From Tubulanus polymorphus (Eukaryota; Nemertea; Palaeonemertea; Tubulaniformes; Tubulanidae): DNA of 64,000 nt. The notes under the pieces were generated by a model. The model was not told the DNA's origin and did not search any database. It saw only the letters and a program-made list of their open reading frames with translations. Location: positions 12,467,962 through 12,531,961 of the forward strand of contig NC_134034.1 in NCBI RefSeq assembly GCF_964204645.1. The letters run 5' to 3'. Of the stretch, positions 59,001-64,000 are shown one piece after another; position 1 is the first letter of the stretch; each line of letters opens with the position of its first letter. The position numbers were made by a program, and so were the translations under genes.

Positions 59001-61351
59001 TGTTCGTAGCATCAAGGGGGTAATTTGTTTAACGAGATAAAATAATGAATCAATCTAGCAGAGTCTATATTTTACCGACCGACCACACCCATTTAGATGA
59101 TCTACACGACTTTCTGTTGAGTTGAATGACTAAGAATCCTCCGTTCTTATGCGAATCAAATTTAGTAGAACCAAAATGCATAAATACAGTCAGAACCCCC
59201 GATATACCGCCCGCATCGGTGCAGAACGGTTTCGGCGGTATAGAGAGTATGGTGGTATATCGGGGGTGTTTAACTATGTATTTGTATAGAGATGTACATT
59301 GAGAAGGTGGGGTGGTGGTATATGGGAGGGCGGTATATCGGGGGTGTTAAACTATGTATTTGTATAGAGATGTACGGGAAGGTGGGGTGGTGGTATATGG
59401 GAGGGTGGTATATTGGGGGTGTTTAACTATGTATTTGTATATAGAGATGTACATTGAGAAGGCGGGAGTGGTGGTATATGGGAGGGTGGTATATTGGGGG
59501 TGTTTAACTCTGTATTTGTATAGAGATGTACATTGAGAAGGCGGGGGTGGTGGTATATGGGAGGGTGGTATATCGGGGGTGTTTAACTATGTATTTGTAT
59601 ATAGAGATGTACATTGAGAAGGCGGGAGTGGTGGTATATGGGAGGGTGGTATATCGGGGGTGTTTTACTATGTATTTGTATAGAGATGTACGGGAAGGTG
59701 GGGTGGTGGTATATGGGAGGGTGGTATATTGGGGGTGTTTAACTATGTATTTGTATATAGAGATGTACATTGAGACGGCGGGAGTGGTGGTATATGGGAG
59801 GGCGGTATATTGGGGGTTGACTGTAGGTCTTAATGTATTTTTGGTAATACGCGAGTAATATGTTTCAATGTTTGTAATATTTGCTGTACATACAGAACGA
59901 ATGGAGATTCGGCTCGGCTGCCTGTGATTGGTACGGGTTCATCGGGTTTCTAACCGGTAACGGAAGCATCACGATGTTAGCCGCGATCAGTTTCGACCGG
60001 TATCTACACGTGTGGAAACCGTTCAGCCGTAAGTACCGTAACCTGCCACCAGGGGGAGCTAACATTCATTGCGACCGATTTGATTCATATAGTTCTAGGG
60101 AATGTAGATAAAGTAGAAGAAAATTTACAGTATAATAAATCATATTTCATTTTACCGAACCTATAATGTCATAGTGACTAAGTCATGTAACTGTTTTATA
60201 TTGTGGTTACATCTTCTCGCATTTCAGCGTTTTGTATGGGATCCATGAGAAAAGTGTGGATAGTCAGTTGTAGTATATGGTTGTATTCGATCACGTGGTC
60301 TCTGTGCCCGATATTCGGCTGGAGTAGCTACGCGCTGGAACCCCACGGCGTAAGTTCATCTATAATCCAGAGTTTGGAATAATAACAATACATTGACTCT
60401 GCGCGAAACTGTTAATTATGTCACTTACTCAGTTCAGGGAGGTTCAAAACCTTTATAATAACCAAACTCATTTCAGTAACTGGGACAACTGGGGTCCAGT
60501 AACTGGTGGCTAAGACCTGCTGGGGCCGGTTGCATAGTCATGGCTTAGATTTAAGACCAATCTAAGACCAACTTCGTTCTATACTCGATCTAACAACTTA
60601 AGACCAGTCTTAAGATTTAAGACCACTTTTGGACTGTCACGACTGTGCAACTGGGCCCTGGGGCTAGTAACTGGGGTCCAATAACTGAGGTCCAATAACT
60701 GACCAATCATTTATAATTGCAGATTGTGCCAATTGGATTTGATAGATTCAAAGTTAGAAGAAATTGATTTGACAAAGTCAAGATCGGTTTTAAATTTCAT
60801 TGCAGACGTCCTGTACTGTAGACTGGTTTAGTGACGGAACCGGAAACCTGACTTTCATCGTCGCCATGTTTGTGTTCGTGTTTTTTATTCCGCTAATCGT
60901 CATGATCTTTTCGTACGGATCGATCATGAAATGGACGCGCATGCGCACCAAGAAATTCAAAGAAAGCGCCACCATAACCGATTCGGAGAAGCAGCAAATC
61001 AAATCTGAACGCAAAATCATACTGGCAAGTTTCAATCGCAATTTGTCTGATAAAACCTGATTTTTGTTTATTCCTGAAAAAAAATTCACGAAGAATCTAA
61101 TCTAATTACAGATGGGCGTAACTATGGTTTCAGCGTTTTTGTTCTGTTGGACGCCGTACGCCATTGTGTCGTTTATGGGCACGTTGGGCTTGTATGATCA
61201 GTATTCAATACAGTGGTCAGCATTTGCCCCGGTGCTCGCTAAATCTGCCGTTATCGTCAACCCGATCATTTACTGCGTCACGAATCAAAAATTTCGTTCC
61301 GCTTATTACAAAATAATCTTCTGTCGATCGCCGACTCAAGTTCACCCGTAA
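50067..61351 (+). CDS. opsin 2, tandem paralogue of opsin 1
   Basis: The coding exons are 50067-50175, 58168-58325, 59896-60028, 60228-60349, 60806-61024 and 61112-61351, giving 326 residues. Exons 2-5 have exactly the same lengths and phases as in opsin 1, and intron 5 again has a GC donor. Disulfide cysteines are Cys99 and Cys177, the DRY motif is kept, Glu171 matches bovine Glu181, and the retinal lysine is Lys291 in AKSAVIVNPIIY. The bovine-113 equivalent is Tyr102 (CDWYG), as in many invertebrate opsins, where opsin 1 has Asp. The tail after NPIIY reads CVTNQKFR and is shorter than in opsin 1. Exons 4-6 are nearly identical to opsin 1. Intron 1 is about 8 kb because a BEL/Pao element has inserted antisense; intron 2 holds a 637-bp MITE with internal tandem repeats. 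Nothing is broken in the coding exons, so expression is plausible. Confidence 0.9.
50190..50645. repeat. 20-bp minisatellite in opsin 2 intron 1, about 22 copies
   Basis: The unit is GTTCTGGGTCCAGTTCCACA with variants (CTCA for CACA, GCATC or GGATC for GGGTC, TATG). It begins 15 bp after the exon 1 donor. The unit looks like a shortened form of the roughly 40-bp CAGTTCCACAG satellite. Frames across it are artefacts. Confidence 0.9.
50845..50985 (+). repeat. tRNA-derived SINE-like element
   Basis: The A box reads GGTCTAGTGGTTAGCATG and the B box GGGTTCGAATC (50897-50907), with tRNA-like spacing. The 5' and 3' flanks cannot form an acceptor stem, so this is a tRNA-derived SINE fragment rather than a functional tRNA. 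Confidence 0.5.
51305..51540. repeat. CAGTTCCACAGTTGTG satellite, left part split by BEL/Pao
   Basis: About six units of the roughly 40-bp repeat lie left of the retrotransposon; the array resumes at 57880-58125 after it. The target duplication CCCAG lies within a repeat unit. Confidence 0.8.
51541..51871 (-). repeat. BEL/Pao 3' LTR
   Basis: 331 bp. In element orientation it begins TGTTACAGATTTATCGC and ends GTTTTGCCGACA. It reads the same as the other LTR throughout, by eye. Confidence 0.93.
52011..57527 (-). CDS. BEL/Pao gag-pol polyprotein
   Basis: A single 1,838-codon frame starts from the ATG at 57527; no ATG lies further upstream in the frame. Order of domains: an N-terminal coiled region; a Pao-type gag domain (DUF1759-like, residues about 200-350, with LPVFRGD); a CCHC knuckle CFSCLRWGHRSRQC at about 462-475; an aspartic protease with the D-P-G-S active site at about 572; reverse transcriptase with the YMDDF box at about 990; RNase H-like LFCDASEKAFGA; an integrase HHCC-type zinc domain; and a DDE core with catalytic residues near 1547, 1609 and 1658. 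A C-terminal DUF5641-like domain follows (W-K-x-x-x-x-L-A-D-H-F-W). This order is specific to BEL/Pao. No envelope frame is present. All key residues are intact, so the element may be autonomous. Confidence 0.95.
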   Translation of the reverse strand: MEEELAGKLKKLRRARGVKKGIFTRQCQKAEDLIAITATRKDLKAVLLQIGQYVDAIDEINEELVALLVDDADVQDADDYMAEVYRKHRVAVEKITTAVLEARTPTPTDVETVDELPSEDLRHQTSPPRVTHMPYLSMPRPIPAPSRLPQMSTYTDSYQPRWPPAPTTPPRRTPSPRPEPLPPTPFQPAAPRPRSSTFAKSVPKLKLPVFRGDSADWPRWFGLFCSIIHRQDSLADDEKMAHLQNSVEGPPQKLIAGMLYDGRLYHHALEALMNRYGKEDDVVHACFRVVFDHPQLKAHDATALESYQGAVHSAVTTLQTLGFHGDLASAENLRRAVQKLPLDLKRDWGKQVLELENRAQRSTLLDFSEWLALQLRILLSYADVAKPDDRSSRGPKSTPFKSVNNTEVDVSSLATGSSSSQLSQSKPEVCPSCKGDHVLTNCPVFTSLLPDDRAKFAASNGRCFSCLRWGHRSRQCRSKKVCTSAGCSERHHPLLHGSSRIYPRRPSSEGSSQPSTGTVPQPVADKKPQEDPPKKLVYTLARKPAVSDEVLLQVVPLRLHGDDGKFVDTFAVLDPGSQTSLCSQEIVDQLGLDGEDKMLRLNTVEGQGCQRAVKLVKLDVAPLASGSTQKLINVDEVWSVPALKIPVAHTRLKPKQSWSHLDDIEVSSPDISDVQVLLGANVTEAIVQHESRVGKPNQPIAVRTDFGWALTGRTCNFLSPAGSSPSVYLFKKSNEENDELTALVREWWSTESFGVKYSKMEVQSLEDTRAQKMLEDNTHLVDGHYVTKLLWQRSDVKLPDNKPCALNRLRSVEKMLKNDAKKTDAYSKTFQTYLEKGYARKLTAKEADVPSPKRWFLPHHAVCNPKKKKLRVVFDAASSYQGVSLNNQLMSGPDFLQRLPGILLRFRQEPVAVMGDIEAMYHQVKIAEEDQPALSFLWRDLEDREPDAYQMVVNIFGARCSAAIACFALRKTADEPGVAADVRDAILRDFYMDDFLHSETTPPEATRMVQDVTRTVRHGGFRLTKLLSNSREVIQALPPGELSVDVATDRLPSERALGVWWNAETDEIGIKLPSLELKRFSRRELLRLISSIFDPFGMIAPVIIRAKIQMQATWSRKLHWDAELPEEDVVQWRELLQDLPKLSEVTIPRCFKPTDVEPVRRELHLFCDASEKAFGAVAYFRMMMPDGTTRCCFVMSKTRVAPLKKMSIVRLELQAAVLAVRLGESIKKEVTCHIDETLYWSDSKVVLSYVSNESKRFHMFVAVRVAEIHDSTIPKQWRHVPGSQNPADDCSRGIPAAALAERWFQAPVFLYQSEDSWPDVSLPIVNLDTNDPEIRRSVNITARTKANHVLDPSRFSSWTRYRRVVACVLRFIRNAGSQIKKSSCRIGPLTATEMDAARLLVIKSAQEDGFPEEYSAIKAQKKIARSSKLLQLCPTIDEDGILRARGRLKNADVDVAVKFPMILPRSHDVTRLIVTAIHVLLMHEGPEHTLNEVRQEYYVPRARSTVKKIVRQCMKCKLRRVQPEVPLMSDLPAARFNTSFPFSCIGIDYFGPFDVRRLRKTEKRYGLLVTCLSTRAVHIEVSHSLDTDSFLMSFRRFIARRGRPATVYSDNGTNLKSGERELRHSLDALNQQRINDEMSQRQIQWFYNPPTASHMGGVWERLVSSVKKCLKVVIGNLTPTDEVLHTVLVEVEAVLNSRPLTYTDANDICPSALTPCHFLLGRSSPNLSPVISDVAVSHQRRWKQAQTLADHFWQRWRKEYVPTLIRRSKWTRQTRNLEIGDVVLVVDDRCPRSYWKLGRIVDVFPGADGVVRSAEVKLSTGLLRRPVSKLCVLEKSDI
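57526..57543 (-). other. BEL/Pao primer-binding site, probably tRNA-Tyr
   Basis: In element orientation this 18-bp site reads TGGTCCCTCGAGCCGGAT. It starts with the expected TGG and matches the 3' end of animal tRNA-Tyr with about one or two mismatches (from memory). The gag-pol ATG overlaps its last bases. Confidence 0.55.
57549..57879 (-). repeat. BEL/Pao 5' LTR
   Basis: 331 bp, apparently identical to the 3' LTR. It should carry the element's promoter, which would transcribe away from opsin 2 exon 2, antisense to the host gene. Confidence 0.93.
57880..58125. repeat. CAGTTCCACAGTTGTG satellite, right part
   Basis: Continuation of the array at 51305-51540, with about six units of the roughly 40-bp repeat, ending shortly before opsin 2 exon 2. 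Four consecutive units match the left-hand units in order, including the odd CCTGCGATCCAATTCCACAG variant, so the two halves contain a local duplication. Confidence 0.8.
59187..59823. mobile_element. TA-type MITE (family 2) with internal tandem array
   Basis: The ends are CAGTCAGAACCCCCGATATA and TATATTGGGGGTTGACTG, flanked by TA on both sides (59185-59186 and 59824-59825). Most of the 637 bp is about seven tandem units of 75-81 bp containing AACTATGTATTTGTATA, GAGATGTACATTGAGAAGG and GGTGGTATATGGGAGGG. The related element at 10263-10650 has one unit only. It lies in opsin 2 intron 2. Confidence 0.75.
60519..60660. mobile_element. palindromic MITE in opsin 2 intron 4
   Basis: GGGGCCGGTTGCATAGTCAT at the left pairs with a right end containing GACTGTGCAACTGGGCCC. 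The interior has TTAAGACCAGTCTTAA. It splits a local CAGTAACTGGGGTCC repeat and is absent from the equivalent intron of opsin 1. Confidence 0.55.
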
Positions 61352-61432
61352 ATCGACATCATTCGATCGATTGAGTGGGCTCGAACCCCGGCGTCGAATA
61401 TGAATTCTGCTTTTGTTTTGTGCACAATATTT

Positions 61433-61512
61433 TAAGTTAAGTTAAGTTAAGTTAAGTTAAGTTAAGTTAAGTTAAGTTAAGTTAAGTTAAGTTAAGTTAA
61501 GTTAAGTTAAGT
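61433..61512. repeat. (TTAAG)16 pentanucleotide microsatellite
   Basis: About 80 bp of uninterrupted AAGTT/TTAAG units directly downstream of opsin 2. It is not a known telomere repeat. Confidence 0.9.
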
Positions 61513-62209
61513 CCTAACCCCTCGTCCATTCACTCCCACATGCACACCCTCATTCACTCTCATGTGCACACGTTACCAAACATTTGGATACATACATATA
61601 TTCAAAATGGAATAGGTCGTAAACATGTTTATAGATATTAATCCCTCTTTTATATTTTCCTTTATGCCATAGAAACACGAGACGTACTGAAAGTATTTTA
61701 TTCCTGATGGTGGCGGCCCAGTCGGCTTGGATTTAGTTGGAAAACAAATTCATGCATTTTGTAGAATAGAATTATGATTACGATTCAAAATGAAGTAATA
61801 CGAACTCAGTTTAAGAAACACATGTTTGAATATAACGCAATAATTAGTGAATTATTAGTAAATAAATAAAGATTTGAAAAGAAAAAATCTTCTCTTATCT
61901 CTTCTTTTCGTTATTAGAATATGGGTAACGTCACATAGTGCGTCATTCTGGCCGTCGACTGGGACTTTTTATTTCAGCCATGAATTTATTCGGTGAAAAT
62001 TACGTGTTTTGCAAATGAGACCAAGATATTGTCATTATGATTATGTTTAAACACTGATTAAGACGGCTTGACCAGCCCCTCCCCCACTCCTCCAGCGTTT
62101 GTCGTGTCAGAACAGACCACACAACTCGTCCCTGTTCAATCTTAACAAGGTTCAGTTAACATAATTAACCTTATTAGTTTCGAGTTTGGACAGGTATTCG
62201 TTCCCTGGC

Positions 62210-62309
62210 TATATTTAAATCGACGCAAAACTGCTCTTGAATTCAGTAGTGACCGCCTGACCGCCACGAGAGGACCATTTCAGTCACGGATCTCAGAGAC
62301 GTTGTAGCA
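62210..62309 (+). promoter_or_regulatory. possible TATA promoter and non-coding first exon
   Basis: A TATATTTAAA lies at 62210-62219, followed about 33 bp later by TCAGTAG (62243-62249), a good initiator match. The following 60 bp end at a strong donor, GTAGCA|gtaagtttt, after 62309. No ATG-initiated frame of note lies between. This would be the start of a further gene running off the window. Confidence 0.3.
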
Positions 62310-64000
62310 GTAAGTTTTCTTCATGATAATAGTTAAACACTATATACAGTCCACAGTTAACTAAACCTCAGTATCTTAGGATTAAGAGAGAGAGAGAGAG
62401 AGAGATAGGGGTCTGAAACTTTGAAACATTTTTGATCTCAATTCTTTATGATATGATTTCGTTTTTAATCTTTGAAATGTATTTCTAGTTGGTCTTGTTA
62501 TCTAGTTCTCCTCAGTAGGTACCGGTATTTTACTATTGCGAAATGGCTTTTTCGTACGCTATATTCTACTCAACTTTCTTGTCATGTTCATTCATTGTTC
62601 GACAAAAACAGATCATTTTCTGCACAGAATCATTCATTGTACCCTTTTGGGCCATAGTAACCTTTCCAAAAAATCATCGTTTTTTTTTTTTACTATACGA
62701 ATTACTCGATATTTCTGCAATGAAAACAACTTTTAAAATTGTTTAAATGAATCGGAACCGAATTTCCCAATTATGTATTTCGATTTAAACAAAATACTTT
62801 CGGAAACTCAACCGCCGATCACACAACTATGTCTGTACTTCGATTTCCGATTTCAAAATCAAACCCCCCGTTTCGCTCCCAGCAGGTGTGGTGGGTCTGT
62901 AAGGGACACTCAATCAGAAAATCAAACGAAATTTACAAACCAAATAAATAACAGGGACAATCCCTATTTTAAGATTAAAAAGATGTGTATTAAAGAGCGT
63001 GACCGTGACGTCAACAGGTTTAGACTCTATAGATAATGTGCGGTCGTTAGGAAATTTGGAATGGATTTGGACCTTTTTAAGAGAAATTCTACCCCTTTCT
63101 TTGAAAAATCCTAGGGACGCCCTTCAACGATTCAGTAAAATTATTTTTAGTTACTAATGACTGACGACCTTCTCATTATCGATAACTTCAACGATTCAGT
63201 AAAATTGTTAATAGTTGTTAATGACGACCTTCTCATTCTCAATAATTTCATCGATTCAGTAAAATTATGATGAATTACGATATGGTTTGGTTGTAATAAA
63301 GCTCTGAAACGGGTGATCATAATTTTCCTCGTGACTTCGTGCAATTGGGATTGGCTTTGACTCCTATTTATACTTTCTAAGAAATCTCGATTATGCTTTT
63401 GTTTCCATATTTTGGAAAATCCAACAAATAAATCTTTCAACCGATTCAATTTTAACGGAATTTTGAAATATGGTTCAATGCACTTTAAGCCGGGCGCACA
63501 CTAGGCACGTCTTTTCCAGCCCGGCTTTATCATAAAGAGGCCGTTTCGTATGGGCAAGTTCATTGATGTATTCCGTAACCAAAATAAATGGTCGTTATCG
63601 ATGTAATTAATATTCAATTCAACTGCAATCACTCACGCGATTAAAACTTGACTTTAATGAAGATTGTGTGTTCGGGCAGATTTACTCATTAAGGCGCGTC
63701 GATCTTAGGATTAGTAGTTGTCAGTTTGGTTTCGGCGAGCTTCTCACAGAGTCTCAACTCCGCTCACAATACGGTTTGTCTACTGAACGAATAGTTGATT
63801 TTCTATTAATTAATTTTTCATAAATAAACTAAACATTCTAGGCGACATATTAGCTCGTGAATAAAAGAAAACGAAATTTCTGAATTGATTTGATTCCTCG
63901 TTATTTCACTGCATTTAGGAATCTTGTAAAAAATTGTTCACTAATTGTTGTTTGTTGAAAATATTTCGACTCCTAAATGTTTCAGTTAATTTTTAAATCG

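Larger units (their letters stand above)
61352..64000. other. 3' flank of opsin 2, no complete gene
   Basis: It holds the opsin 2 3' UTR, a (TTAAG)n array, a possible promoter at 62210-62309, a GA microsatellite at 62387-62404 and a short direct repeat (CAACGATTCAGTAAAATT-type units at 63126, 63190 and 63251). Frames at 62472-63036 have no recognisable domain. Confidence 0.5.

Noticed and set aside
61433-61512. Interstitial telomere repeat
   Set aside because: The TTAAG pentamer is not TTAGGG or TTAGG.

Overview
This window is animal nuclear DNA. Every host gene is split into many short exons by GT-AG introns, which in two cases are GC-AG. The proteins read as clear orthologues of vertebrate AVL9, PSMC3IP (HOP2) and TMEM198. 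The intervening DNA is AT-leaning and full of palindromic MITEs, minisatellites and microsatellites, with tRNA-derived SINE-like pieces and one full-length BEL/Pao retrotransposon. A marine invertebrate, probably a lophotrochozoan (mollusc, brachiopod, annelid or a relative), fits best. The phylum is inference, because nothing in the window fixes the species.

Layout. (1) 1782-9434, plus strand: AVL9, a complete 15-exon DENN-type trafficking gene (847 codons plus stop). (2) 10842-15229, minus strand: PSMC3IP/HOP2, a six-exon meiotic recombination gene converging on AVL9, with CCAAT boxes and an E2F-like site just upstream of its start. (3) 20706-30431, plus strand: TMEM198, five exons. Its 7.5 kb second intron holds a cluster of CTCF-like motifs, a pure (CAG)40 tract, a 48-bp minisatellite and long CT-rich tracts. 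(4) 34102-40461, plus strand: a 1,812-residue C2H2 zinc-finger gene in three coding exons, with two separate finger clusters and two in-frame repeat arrays. (5) 44473-48496 and 50067-61351, plus strand: two tandem opsin genes with identical exon structure. (6) 51541-57879, minus strand: an apparently young BEL/Pao element (LTRs read as identical, intact gag-pol) inside intron 1 of the second opsin. (7) 61352-64000: flank with a pentanucleotide repeat and a possible promoter and first exon of a further gene.

Functional links. The host genes have unrelated jobs (secretory traffic, meiotic strand exchange, Wnt-receptor signalling, DNA binding, light sensing). Only the two opsins form a functional cluster. 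Both keep the retinal lysine, the DRY-type motif, the disulfide cysteines and the Glu at bovine position 181. They differ at the bovine-113 counterion position: Asp in the first, Tyr in the second. Exons 4-6 and the intron between exons 5 and 6 are nearly identical between the copies, whereas exons 1-3 are clearly diverged, which suggests gene conversion.

Limits. Exon borders were assigned by eye from reading frame, splice consensus and remembered family sequence. UTRs, transcription starts and poly(A) sites are not resolved. Class assignment of the opsins and transposon superfamily calls are provisional.
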